NCBI RefSeq assembly: GCF_000423645.1
Contig: NZ_AUIJ01000025.1
Location: 1 to 40,519, forward strand
DNA: 40,519 nucleotides
From: Sediminimonas qiaohouensis DSM 21189
Lineage (GTDB): Bacteria > Pseudomonadota > Alphaproteobacteria > Rhodobacterales > Rhodobacteraceae
Direction: 5' to 3'
Notes under the pieces: generated by a model
What the model was told of the DNA's origin: nothing
Seen by the model: the letters and a program-made list of their open reading frames with translations, nothing else
The model's database searches: none
In this document: piece by piece, positions 31,914-39,881 of the stretch
Position numbering within the stretch: position 1 is the first letter of the stretch
Layout: the number at the start of each line of letters is the position of its first letter
Program-made: the position numbers and the translations under genes

Positions 31914-32135
31914 ATGCCACTTGTGGACATTCAGTTGATCGAGGGCGTCTTTGACGCCGCCCAGAAACGGCAGATGATCGAGGAGGTGACCGAAACGATG
32001 GTCGGCATCGAGGGCGAGGCCATGCGCGGCGTGACCTGGGTCCGCGTGCAGGAGATCGCAAGCGGTGAATGGGGGATCGGAGGAAAACCCATGACCGCCG
32101 CCGATGTGAAAGGCGCGCCGGCGGAGCCGGCTTGA
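31914..32135 (+). CDS. Tautomerase (4-oxalocrotonate tautomerase family)
   Basis: A 73-residue enzyme whose N-terminal proline (MPLVDIQL, exposed after Met removal) is the catalytic base of the family. The C-terminal EIASGEWGIGGKPM matches the usual NW-x-I-GG element. Members act as small oligomers on enol or halogenated acids; the substrate here is not known. A strong GAGGAGA precedes the start. It opens an operon with a truncated haemoglobin and a cupin under a divergent HxlR regulator. Confidence 0.88.
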   Translation: MPLVDIQLIEGVFDAAQKRQMIEEVTETMVGIEGEAMRGVTWVRVQEIASGEWGIGGKPMTAADVKGAPAEPA

Positions 32136-32188
32136 GCCTTGTGCTGATCGCACGGGCGCAATCAGACATGACCAGGAAGGAGCGCAAC

Positions 32189-32590
32189 ATGACGACATCT
32201 CTGGCGGAGCAAATCAGCACCGTTTCCCTCTATGAGCGGTTGGGCGCGTCTGCCGGGATCAGGCGGATCATCGACGGAATGGTCGATGCCCATCTGCAAA
32301 ACCCGGTCATTCAGGCCCGGTTTCTGCCCTATCTCAATGAGCCCGAACGCGTGGAAGAGATCAAGCAGCACACCTGCACCTTCTTTGCCGTGCATTCGGG
32401 CGGTCCGGGATCCTACAGCGGGCGCAGCATGACGGAGGCGCACCGGGGGATGAACATCAGCGATACAGAGTACATGGCCGCAATCGACGACATCCTGAGC
32501 ACGATGGAGGCGCAGGGCCATGACCGGAAAACCCGAGACGAGGTTTTGGCGCTTCTCAATGCGCTGAAGCCCGAAATCACCAACGTTTGA
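32189..32590 (+). CDS. Truncated haemoglobin, group I-like
   Basis: A 133-residue haem protein of the 2-on-2 globin fold. Seen: SLYERLGASAGI at the start, Phe/Tyr-bearing RFLPYL in the distal region, FFAVHSGGPGSYSGRSM, and AHRGMNIS with the proximal His85. Such globins bind O2 or NO and often detoxify reactive nitrogen or supply redox chemistry. The start at 32189 follows AAGGAG; an in-frame ATG at 32168 would add seven residues. It lies 53 bp after the tautomerase gene and 50 bp before the cupin gene. Confidence 0.87.
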   Translation: MTTSLAEQISTVSLYERLGASAGIRRIIDGMVDAHLQNPVIQARFLPYLNEPERVEEIKQHTCTFFAVHSGGPGSYSGRSMTEAHRGMNISDTEYMAAIDDILSTMEAQGHDRKTRDEVLALLNALKPEITNV

Positions 32591-32640
32591 AATACGTGGC
32601 CGGTTTGACGGCCAACAGACCAAGGGAGGCGTTCGAGATC

Positions 32641-33006
32641 ATGGACAGTTCGATCGAGGTAAGACGGTTCGAGAGCCCCGACGAGGCGCTCGACATGAAG
32701 GAGAACGGCGGGATCGACATCGTCCGGATGGGCGACGGGACGGCCGGGATGTACGCGGTCTTTGAGCCCGGATGGACCTGGGAAAAGGATGAAAAGCCAT
32801 TGCTCGGATCACCTGACACCTGCCCGATGCGTCACACCGGCTATTGCATCGATGGCAAGCTGGTGGTGCGCATGGTCGAGACGGGCGTTGAAACGCCGAT
32901 CACGAAGGGCGACTTCTTCGAGATCCCGCCGGGTCACGACGCATATGTTGAAGGGGCGCAGCGGGTCGAATTGATCATGTTCGAGGCGCCAGCACACGAG
33001 CACTAG
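32641..33006 (+). CDS. Cupin-domain protein
   Basis: A 121-residue single-domain cupin. The second cupin motif is clear (GDFFEIPPGHDAYVEG), and the first is present in altered form (MRHTGYCIDGKLVVRM), with one His instead of the common HxH. A metal is therefore possible but not certain. The start at 32641 follows GGGAGG with slightly long spacing; a TTG at 32587 opens the same frame. It is the last gene of the HxlR-linked operon and might be the metabolic enzyme or a sensor protein; its substrate is unknown. Confidence 0.82.
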   Translation: MDSSIEVRRFESPDEALDMKENGGIDIVRMGDGTAGMYAVFEPGWTWEKDEKPLLGSPDTCPMRHTGYCIDGKLVVRMVETGVETPITKGDFFEIPPGHDAYVEGAQRVELIMFEAPAHEH

Positions 33007-33018
33007 CAACTGTATTTC

Positions 33019-33105
33019 TCAAGCGGGCAGAGTGACCCATTTCTGGCGAGATTTGCAGAGTGCGTTGACGATTGTGACGAGCTTTCGCGTAACGGATGAG
33101 GTCTC
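33019..33105 (-). pseudogene. IS110-like transposase, C-terminal remnant
   Basis: On the minus strand the frame ending at TGA 33019-33021 reads TRKLVTIVNALCKSRQKW just before the stop, which is the C-terminal signature of IS110-family transposases (R-K-L-x-x-x-x-N-A-x-x-x-x-x-x-W). Further upstream the frame runs into dnaE2 sequence and no other transposase text is seen, so only about 28 codons remain. It lies in the 140-bp gap between the cupin gene and dnaE2. Confidence 0.6.
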
Positions 33106-33146
33106 AGGCGGCGAGGCCAATGGGCGCTTCTGTGCGACTGGTTGCT

Positions 33147-36100
33147 TCAGTGGAAATCCCGGCTTGGAAACAGCCTTTTTGCCTGCTCCCTGGGGTGCCG
33201 GGCCGTTGGTTGGGCGTTGCTGGTGTGCTGCGGTGCATCGGCCGAATGGCCCAGGGATGAGAGCATCGGCGACAGATCCTCGATCCGTTCGGCGATCAGG
33301 TGCGTGACCTGGCCCTCGCGCTCGATCCGGCCGGTGACGCGCAGGAGCCGCCCGGCGATCACTGCCTTGCGGAACGCCTCGTAGACCTTGCGCCAAACCA
33401 CGATGTTGGACACGCCGGTTTCGTCCTCCAACGTCAGGAAGACCACGCCGGAGGCGGTGCCGGGGCGCTGGCGGGTGATGACGAGGCCGGTGACGGTGAT
33501 CCGCCCCTTCGCGTGCCCCAGCCGCTCGTGGGGCGTGCTTTCGGGCAGGCGTGGGCGCAGAAGCTCCAGCGGATGGGCGCGCAGGGAAAGGCGCAGGGAC
33601 AGGTAGTCCTCGATCATCTCCTGCCCGAGCGTCATCGCGGGCAGGGTGGCCTGCGGTTCACCCCCGCCTTCGCCCTCCGTGCCAAATAGCGGCAACGGCT
33701 TGGGCGCCCGCAACGCGCGTGCGGCCCAGAGCGCATCGCGGCGCGTGAGGCCGATGCCGGCGAAGGCATCCGCCTCGGCCAGCCGCTCCAGCGCATCGGG
33801 ATGAACACCGGCTCGGCGCCAGAGGCTCTCGACATCCGCGTAGCCATTGCCGCGCGCGGCGGCGATCCATGCGGCATCTTCCTCGCGCATGCCCTTGATC
33901 TGGCGAAACCCCAGCCGCAGGGCCAGCCCGCCATCGGCGCGCGGCTCCAGCGTGCAGTCCCAGGTGGAGTGGTTCACCGAGACGGGGCGCACCTCGACGC
34001 CATGATCGCGGGCATCGCGCACAAGCTGTGCCGGTGCGTAGAACCCCATCGGCTGGCTGTTGAGCAGCGCGCAGGTGAACGCCGCCGGGTGATGGCACTT
34101 GAGCCAGGCAGAGATATAGACCAGCCGCGCGAAGCTTGCTGCGTGGCTTTCGGGGAAGCCGTATGAGCCGAAGCCCTCGATCTGTGCAAAACAGCGCGCG
34201 GCGAAGTCCGCCTCGTAGCCGCGGGACAGCATCCCCGAGATGAAACGCTCGCGAAAGGCGCCGATCGTGCCCATCCGCTTGAAGGTGGCAAGCGAGCGGC
34301 GCAGCCGATCTGCCTCGGCCGCAGAAAAGCCGGCGGCGACCACGGCGATCTGCATCGCCTGCTCCTGAAACAGGGGCACGCCATAGGTGCGGCCCAGAAC
34401 CTCCATCATCGCGGCGCCGAGATCCTCGACCTTCTCGCGGCCCTGACGGCGGCTGATGAAGGGATGGACCATGCCGCCCTGGATCGGGCCGGGCCGAATG
34501 ATGGCCACCTCGCAGACCAGGTCGTAGAACGTGCGCGGCTGCATCCGGGGCAGGAAGTTCAGTTGCGCGCGGCTTTCCACCTGGAACACCCCGATCGCAT
34601 CGGCGCGGCACAGCATGTCATAAACGGTGCTGTCCTCGGGCGGCACATTGGCCAGCGTCAGCTCCAGTCCGCGGTGATCGGCCAGCAGCCCGAACGCCTT
34701 GCGGATGCAGGTCAGCATACCGAGCGCGAGCACATCGACCTTCAGAAGACCGAGCGCATCGATGTCGTCCTTGTCCCATTCGATGATGGTGCGGTCGTCC
34801 ATCGCCGCGTTCTCGATGGGACACAGCTCGTCGAGCCGTCCCTGGGTGATGACGAAGCCGCCCACATGCTGGCTCAGGTGCCGGGGAAAGCCGATGATCT
34901 CCCCGATCAGTTTCGTAGCCAGCATCACGCGGTCGTCTGCCGGATCAACCCCGGCATCGCGCAGGCGGTCCTCGTTCGGGGCGCTGGCGGACCAGCCCCA
35001 GATCTGGCCCGAGAGCCGGGCGACCACGTCCCGAGACAGCCCCATCACCTTGCCGACCTCGCGGATCGCGGCGCGCGAGCGGAAATGGATCACCGTTGCG
35101 GTCAGCCCGGCGCGATGGCGGCCATAGCGCTCATAGATCCACTGGATCACCTCTTCGCGGCGCTCGTGTTCGAAATCCACGTCGATATCGGGAGGCTCTC
35201 CGCGCTCCTTCGAGATGAACCGCTCGAAGATCAGGGTGATGCTTTCGGGCGGCACCTCGGTCACGCCCAGCAGGTAGCAGACCACCGAATTGGCCGCCGA
35301 TCCGCGCCCCTGGCAGAGAATGCCCTTCGAGCGGGCAAACTGCACGATGTCATGGACCGTCAGGAAATAGGGCGCATATCCCATCTCGGCGATGAGCCTG
35401 AGCTCTTTGTCGACGCGCGCGGTGATCTTCGACGGTGGCCCGTCGGGATAGCGCCAGCGCAGGCCGTCACGCGAGAGCCGCTCGAGGCGCGCCTGTGCGG
35501 GCTCGCCGTCCTGCGCCTCGTCGGGATATTGATAGCGCAGATCGTCGAGACGAAAGGCACATTGGTCCGCGATCTCCAGCGTTCGGCGGATCGCGGCCGG
35601 GAACCGATGGAACATCCGCGCCATCTCGGCCCCGGATTTGAGCCGATGCTCGCCATGGGTCAGGCGGCGCTCGCCTATATTGTCGATGGTGCATCCGAGG
35701 CGAAGGCACGTCAGCACATCGGCCAGCGGACGGCGCGCCGAGCGGTGCATGCTCACCTCGCCGGCCGCGACCATCGGCAGCCCGGTTGCCTGCGCAATCT
35801 GCGCCAGCCGCTCGAAGCGCAGCGGGTCGCGCCCGTCATAGAGCGGCGCCGCGCCCAGAAAGCACTGGCCGGGAAAGCTGCGCAGCATGTGGCGCAACTC
35901 GCGCGTCACATCCGCGCTGGCCGGCGTCTCCAGCGGGTCGGGCGGCAGGGCGATCAGCACCATATCGCGCCCGCAGCCCAACAGATCGTCGCGCGTCAGG
36001 TGGCAGTGGCCCTTTTCCGCGCGGCGCTTGCCGAGGGACAACAGCCGTGTCAGCCGCGACCAGGCGGCCGCATCGGTCGGCAGCGCCAGCCAATCCGTAT

Positions 36101-36470
36101 CGCTGTCGGTGAGCACCAGCCGCGCGCCGGGGATCAACCTTGGCAGCGGCATGTCGGGCGGGATCTGCAGCTGAGCCTCAAGCGAGCCGTATTGGCTCGT
36201 CTGGCGGCTCGAGTGATCGGTGACCTGCCGGGAGCGGATTGCTGGTCCATCCTGCGCGCCGTCGGCGGCCGCGCGCGCCTCTTCGCGCAGGCGGGTCAGT
36301 TCCTTCAGCGCCGAGAAGGCCCGCACCACGCCCGCGACCGAGTTCCGGTCGGTGATGGCGATGGCGGCAAGGCCAAGCTCAGCCGCGCGCGTGACCAGCT
36401 CCTCGGGATGCGATGCCCCGGTCAGGAAGGTGAAGTTGCTGGTCACGCACAGCTCTGCATAGGCGGTCAT
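33147..36470 (-). CDS. dnaE2: Error-prone DNA polymerase III alpha subunit, DnaE2
   Basis: A 1107-residue C-family polymerase that copies past lesions as the catalytic part of the ImuA-ImuB-DnaE2 mutasome. N-terminal PHP domain (YAELCVTSNFTFLTGASHPEE, split), then the polymerase core: GRGSAANSVVCYLLG, PPDIDVDFEHERREEVIQW with catalytic Asp residues, IEWDKDDIDALGLLKVDVL, then the helix-hairpin-helix and an OB-fold with ITVTGLVITRQRPGTA. It ends in the family's usual SRDFH tail, so it is complete. The start at 36470 overlaps the imuB stop as ATGA with GGAGA upstream; an ATG at 36494 lies inside imuB. Confidence 0.95.
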   Translation of the reverse strand: MTAYAELCVTSNFTFLTGASHPEELVTRAAELGLAAIAITDRNSVAGVVRAFSALKELTRLREEARAAADGAQDGPAIRSRQVTDHSSRQTSQYGSLEAQLQIPPDMPLPRLIPGARLVLTDSDTDWLALPTDAAAWSRLTRLLSLGKRRAEKGHCHLTRDDLLGCGRDMVLIALPPDPLETPASADVTRELRHMLRSFPGQCFLGAAPLYDGRDPLRFERLAQIAQATGLPMVAAGEVSMHRSARRPLADVLTCLRLGCTIDNIGERRLTHGEHRLKSGAEMARMFHRFPAAIRRTLEIADQCAFRLDDLRYQYPDEAQDGEPAQARLERLSRDGLRWRYPDGPPSKITARVDKELRLIAEMGYAPYFLTVHDIVQFARSKGILCQGRGSAANSVVCYLLGVTEVPPESITLIFERFISKERGEPPDIDVDFEHERREEVIQWIYERYGRHRAGLTATVIHFRSRAAIREVGKVMGLSRDVVARLSGQIWGWSASAPNEDRLRDAGVDPADDRVMLATKLIGEIIGFPRHLSQHVGGFVITQGRLDELCPIENAAMDDRTIIEWDKDDIDALGLLKVDVLALGMLTCIRKAFGLLADHRGLELTLANVPPEDSTVYDMLCRADAIGVFQVESRAQLNFLPRMQPRTFYDLVCEVAIIRPGPIQGGMVHPFISRRQGREKVEDLGAAMMEVLGRTYGVPLFQEQAMQIAVVAAGFSAAEADRLRRSLATFKRMGTIGAFRERFISGMLSRGYEADFAARCFAQIEGFGSYGFPESHAASFARLVYISAWLKCHHPAAFTCALLNSQPMGFYAPAQLVRDARDHGVEVRPVSVNHSTWDCTLEPRADGGLALRLGFRQIKGMREEDAAWIAAARGNGYADVESLWRRAGVHPDALERLAEADAFAGIGLTRRDALWAARALRAPKPLPLFGTEGEGGGEPQATLPAMTLGQEMIEDYLSLRLSLRAHPLELLRPRLPESTPHERLGHAKGRITVTGLVITRQRPGTASGVVFLTLEDETGVSNIVVWRKVYEAFRKAVIAGRLLRVTGRIEREGQVTHLIAERIEDLSPMLSSLGHSADAPQHTSNAQPTARHPREQAKRLFPSRDFH

Positions 36471-37963
36471 GCGAATTCTCCCTGCACGAACCATGCGCGC
36501 GCCGCATCAGGCACCTGCGGCGTATGGAACAGCCACAGCCGCGGCCCCTCGCGTGTCTCGATGCGCCAGTAATCGCGCAGACCCGAGCGCCAGGCCGGAT
36601 CATCGAGCCACCATTCCGGCGTGATCCGTTCCGGCCCGGTGGCGCGCAGCGTGCTGAACGCCATCCGCCGCCACCGAAATCGCGCGGGGGGATGGCCGGG
36701 GTGCGCGATGCCGCCCGCCGTCACCGGCTCGGGTGGAAACACAAGGATCGGACGATCCGGTCCTGTTCGAGGCGGCGGCGCCTCGGGCTCGCTATAAGCT
36801 GCCGGTGTCAGCAGGAAGCTGCGCTCGGGGATCTTGCTCTGTGCGGGCGCCAGGCGCAGCACCCGGTCGAACCCCAGCCGGTTGCCAAGCCGCGAGAAGA
36901 GGTCGGCCAACGCATCCTCCTGCCGGAGGGCGGCTCGCGCGCCCAGTTGCTCGGGCGGCAGGTGCTCCGTCACATGAGCCGTCAGGCGCATCGCCTCGAT
37001 GCCGAACCCGGCTTCGACCTCTTCGACGCCTTTGAGAAACAACGCGGCGATCCGCTCGGGATCGCGCATCGCGCGGGCAAGGCCGATCTCGACCTGCGCC
37101 GTTTCCCTGTCGAGCCGGTGCAGCTCGAGCCGCAGGCGACGTGCGCCCCGGTCATGATGGGCCAGCTTCTCGCACAGACGCTCCAGCAGGCGCGACACCC
37201 CGGTCATCACATCGTCCTGCAAGCCGACCGGCTCCGGCAGGGTCATCCGCACCCCGAAATGCGGCTCTTCGGCCTCCGGCGCGACCGGCTCGGCCTGGCT
37301 GCCAAGCGCCTGGTCGAGCCGCAGGACCAGGCCGGGGCCGAAGCGCCGGGCCAGCGGCGCACGCGGCAGCGAGAGAATATCGCCAATCCGGGGCAGTCCC
37401 ATGCGTGCAAGCGCCTGCGCCGTTTCCGCGTCGATCCGCAGGGCGGAGACCGGCAGGTGCCCGATCGCCTCGGCGAGCCCGCCTTCGGGCACGATGCCGC
37501 CGCCATGACGCGCCAGCGCATGGGCTGCCCCGCGCGCGCCGGCGATGGCGCTGAGCGCCGAGAGGCCCGCGCGCTCCAGCCGGGTATGCAGATCGGCGCG
37601 CATCTCGTCCTCGCCGCCAAACAGGTGTGGCACCCCGCTGATGTCGGCCATCAGCCCATCCGCGCCGTCCCGTGCCACCATCGGGGAGTATTGCCCGATC
37701 CAGCGGCGCAAATGCATCAATGCTGCTGTCTCGCGCGCCAGGTCGGCGGGGCGGGTGGCCAGATCGGGGCAGATCGCCCGGGCATCGGCCAGCGCCATGC
37801 CGCGATGAAGGCCTTGCGCCTCGGCGGCCCGGGTCAGGCAATGCAGATGATCGGAGTTCCCTGATCGCAGGATCAGGGCGAAAGGCCCCTCAACAGGGCG
37901 TCTCCGCAGCGCCATGTCGCTTGCCAGCCGCGGAAACCAGATGGACAGCAGCCGTCGCGCCAT
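36467..37963 (-). CDS. imuB: ImuB, Y-family-like polymerase accessory protein
   Basis: A 498-residue protein with the Y-family fold that bridges DnaE2 to the sliding clamp. The N-terminus reads RRLLSIWFPRLASDMALRR where active Y-family enzymes have the metal-binding DMDAFFA, so catalytic acidic residues are missing, as in all ImuB. The palm and helix-hairpin-helix parts are recognisable (GLADARAICPDL-like text, GLPRIGDILSLPRAPLARRFG). The ATG at 37963 (MARRLLSIWFP) is chosen; it overlaps the end of imuA by about 74 bases. The stop overlaps dnaE2. Confidence 0.92.
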   Translation of the reverse strand: MARRLLSIWFPRLASDMALRRRPVEGPFALILRSGNSDHLHCLTRAAEAQGLHRGMALADARAICPDLATRPADLARETAALMHLRRWIGQYSPMVARDGADGLMADISGVPHLFGGEDEMRADLHTRLERAGLSALSAIAGARGAAHALARHGGGIVPEGGLAEAIGHLPVSALRIDAETAQALARMGLPRIGDILSLPRAPLARRFGPGLVLRLDQALGSQAEPVAPEAEEPHFGVRMTLPEPVGLQDDVMTGVSRLLERLCEKLAHHDRGARRLRLELHRLDRETAQVEIGLARAMRDPERIAALFLKGVEEVEAGFGIEAMRLTAHVTEHLPPEQLGARAALRQEDALADLFSRLGNRLGFDRVLRLAPAQSKIPERSFLLTPAAYSEPEAPPPRTGPDRPILVFPPEPVTAGGIAHPGHPPARFRWRRMAFSTLRATGPERITPEWWLDDPAWRSGLRDYWRIETREGPRLWLFHTPQVPDAARAWFVQGEFA

Positions 37964-38477
37964 TCCAATGCACGGTCCAGATTCCAGTTGTTCCCTCTTT
38001 GTTCTTATTAAGACTCCAGCGGTGCAGAGTCGAGTCCCGATCCTCGCCCGCCACCGGCGCGCACTGCCAGCGGGTCTCGGCGGCATTGCTGCCCTGGCCC
38101 GCGCGGATCAGCATCAGCCCGGTGGTCCGGCCCGCTTCGGCCGCCAGTTGCAACCGCCGCCCGGCGGTGAGCGACAGGGGGCTTGACGGCTCGGCGATGA
38201 CCAGTCCTGCGGCCGGGCTGCGCAGGGCTTCCTCGACCGCCCAGAGCAGGTCGATCTCGCGGCCGGGGCGGATCACATGCAGCCGCTGCCCCACGCCATC
38301 GGGCAGGCCGCGCAGCATGGGCAGGTGCGGCGCATGGGCCGCCAGCACCCAGATCAGGGGGCCGGCATGGCGCGCCGCCTGAAGGAGGGCGAAGGCCTGG
38401 CGGCCGCGCCCTTCCGCCTCGTGCACGCGCGCCGGGGCAAGGGCGAGGGGATCGGTGGGGGCGGGTTCAGGCGGCAT
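37890..38477 (-). CDS. imuA: ImuA, SOS mutasome protein (RecA-like fold)
   Basis: A 195-residue protein of the imuA-imuB-dnaE2 cassette. Recognisable family text is FALLQAARHAGPLIWVL, HVIRPGREIDLLWAVEEALRS, GLVIAEPSSPLSLTAGRRLQLAAEAGRTTGLML and a C-terminal NKNKEGTTGIWTVHW. There is no Walker A loop, as usual for alphaproteobacterial ImuA. The start at 38477 lies inside the last codons of the SRAP gene, so the two are coupled; the downstream overlap with imuB is long. Confidence 0.87.
   Translation of the reverse strand: MPPEPAPTDPLALAPARVHEAEGRGRQAFALLQAARHAGPLIWVLAAHAPHLPMLRGLPDGVGQRLHVIRPGREIDLLWAVEEALRSPAAGLVIAEPSSPLSLTAGRRLQLAAEAGRTTGLMLIRAGQGSNAAETRWQCAPVAGEDRDSTLHRWSLNKNKEGTTGIWTVHWNGATAAVHLVSAAGKRHGAAETPC
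37990..38004 (-). promoter_or_regulatory. GTTC-N7-GTTC motif inside imuA, upstream of imuB
   Basis: GTTC at 37990-37993 and 38001-38004 are separated by seven bases, the alphaproteobacterial LexA spacing, and lie 27 bp before the imuB start. They fall within codons for the conserved ImuA text NKEGTT, so the match may be forced by the protein sequence. A second LexA site for imuB-dnaE2 is possible but weakly supported. Confidence 0.3.
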
Positions 38478-39147
38478 CTTCACGCACCCCTTCGGCAACG
38501 ATCTTCAGCATGCCGTCCGGCAGCGGGCGCTGTAGCTTCAGCGCCTCCTCGGCCGGGGCCGTCAGCCAGAGCCGCCATTCCCGCGGTGTCGTCAGGATGA
38601 CGGGCATGGCCCTGGGATGGACGGCGTGCACCTCGGCATTGGGCGGGCAGGTCAGAAAGCCGAACAGGTCCGCCGTCACCTCACCTTCCTTCAGCTTGCG
38701 CACCGAGGTCCATTCGGTGCGCAGCCCGGCGAAGAAGGCCAGCGGCCGATCCGCACCAAGCGCGAACCAGACCGGCGAGTTGCGGGGCGCGCCGGCCCGT
38801 TTGTCGATCTCGGAAAAACTGGTGAAAGGCACAAGGCATCTGTGCTCCACCCCCAGCCAGCGCCGCCAGTGGGGCGAGGCCACGTTGCGGATATTGGTCA
38901 CGCCCGGATCGGTGCGCTTGCCCTCGAGGAACTTCGCCGGAGTCGGCATCCCCCACCGCGCCATCGCAAGCTGCCAGCCGCCAGAGGCGCCATGGCGGAT
39001 GATGGGCGCGGGGTAGTCCGGCCAGATTCCCGCCAGGGGGGGCAGGTTGCCGGTTGTGTCCACCAACTCTTCACCCCCCTCAAGCATGTCGTCGAAGACG
39101 TGCCGCATCGCGTCCTGGCTCTTGGTATGGGAATAAAGGTTGCACAT
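38467..39147 (-). CDS. SRAP-domain protein (HMCES/YedK family)
   Basis: A 226-residue protein that forms a thiazolidine link with abasic sites in single-stranded DNA and shields them. The catalytic Cys2 is directly after Met (MCNLYS), and the family elements follow: MARWGMPTP, NIRNVASPHWRRW, CLVPFTSFSEID with the conserved Glu, and AVHPRAMPVIL with the active His. The start at 39147 is fixed by the need for Cys at position 2. It is the first gene of an SOS cassette with imuA, imuB and dnaE2, a known association. A LexA box lies 45 bp upstream. Confidence 0.93.
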   Translation of the reverse strand: MCNLYSHTKSQDAMRHVFDDMLEGGEELVDTTGNLPPLAGIWPDYPAPIIRHGASGGWQLAMARWGMPTPAKFLEGKRTDPGVTNIRNVASPHWRRWLGVEHRCLVPFTSFSEIDKRAGAPRNSPVWFALGADRPLAFFAGLRTEWTSVRKLKEGEVTADLFGFLTCPPNAEVHAVHPRAMPVILTTPREWRLWLTAPAEEALKLQRPLPDGMLKIVAEGVREDAA

Positions 39148-39191
39148 CGGCGGCGCTTTCGGCGGGAATCGAAATGGGATCGGTGCGACAA

Positions 39192-39206
39192 GAACAATGC
39201 CAGAAC
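39192..39206 (-). promoter_or_regulatory. LexA (SOS) box of the SRAP-imuA-imuB-dnaE2 operon
   Basis: On the minus strand this reads GTTC-N7-GTTC (plus strand GAAC-AATGCCA-GAAC), the alphaproteobacterial LexA direct repeat, with exact spacing. It lies 45 bp upstream of the SRAP start codon, where it would overlap the promoter. DNA damage should therefore induce the whole cassette. Confidence 0.8.
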
Positions 39207-39464
39207 TAGGTGCGCGTTGGAAGTATGCCGCAGCGCCAATTGGCTACAGGGGGCGAGGAATGGCTCGCGTACCTATAATAGTCATACCGCCGGATCCCAT
39301 GGGACGGTGCGATGTCCTAGAAAGCGCAGGCACGCAGGGCATTTGTCCCGGGTGCTTCTTGATCGCCCGTATCCACGAGCGGCCACGAAGCGTTGTAGGA
39401 GCGGTGGCCGTCATCGCCATCTGGACTGCCGCATGCACCGCCTTCGGCATACAATTCCTGAACT
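39207..39464. other. Gap upstream of the SOS operon; possible lost gene start
   Basis: No intact gene is seen. On the plus strand an open frame near 39395-39460 contains the hydrophobic text VVGAVAVIAIWTAACTAFG, which looks like a signal peptide. It continues as EGAIEAEGE in a frame different from the acidic remnant that follows, so a frameshift around 39510-39530 may have split one secreted-protein gene. This reading is tentative. Confidence 0.35.
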
Positions 39465-39861
39465 GTGACCCGTTCGAGACGCAATCTGAAGGCGCGATCG
39501 AGGCCGAGGGCGAAAGAGACCGCAGACGCCAGCGCCGCCACCGTCGAGGGTGAGGCCGAGGGCAACAGCTCCGAGGACGAAGAGGTCACGCATCTGACCG
39601 GTCTTGCGTTCATGGAAGGCCACATCCGTGCCGGTCTCGCCCTTTACGTACAGGGCGATATCGCGGCGGCGAAGACACACATGGGTCATCCGATCGAAGG
39701 AAAATACGAGGCCGTCGAGGACCAACTGGAAAGCTCTGGCCATGGTGTCTTGGAAGGGCAGATCGAAGCGCTGGCCGCCGAGGCCGAGGCCGATCTGGCT
39801 GAGCTCGAGGCTGTGTTCGCCGAAGTATGTGAGACAATGGAAGCTGTGCGTGCGGACTATC
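39465..39861 (+). pseudogene. Truncated gene for an acidic protein of unknown family
   Basis: The frame encodes an acidic Ala/Glu/Ser-rich start (ADASAATVEGEAEGN) followed by a helical, protein-like part: THLTGLAFMEGHIRAG, DIAAAKTHMGHP and ALAAEAEADLAELEAVF. The AKTHM-x-HP motif looks conserved. After about 39861 the frame only reads antisense through integrase remnants, so the true C-terminus is lost. There is no good start codon (GTG at 39465 without ribosome site), and a secretion signal lies in another frame upstream. I regard it as a frameshifted, 3'-truncated relic. Family and role are unknown. Confidence 0.5.
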
Positions 39862-39881
39862 CGGCGAACACAGCCTCGAGC
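39803..39881. repeat. 20-bp perfect inverted repeat at the junction of two gene relics
   Basis: Positions 39803-39822 and 39862-39881 are exact reverse complements, separated by 39 bp. The left arm lies in the truncated unknown gene (encoding LEAVFA), the right arm in the end of the integrase relic read on the other strand (also LEAVFA before a stop). Similarity ends sharply at both sides of each arm. This looks like the scar of an inversion or template switch, or an amplification chimera. Confidence 0.85.

Noticed and set aside
24778-33006. A defence or toxin-antitoxin island
   Set aside because: All genes in this stretch have recognisable metabolic or regulatory families; none shows nuclease, abortive-infection or toxin features.
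34464-36572. 702-codon frame antisense to dnaE2
   Set aside because: dnaE2 is unmistakable in the opposite frame, and the antisense product shows no protein-like motif.
39803-39881. Integron attC-like site
   Set aside because: The hairpin has long perfect arms but lacks the RYYYAAC/GTTRRRY core sites and unpaired bulges of attC.
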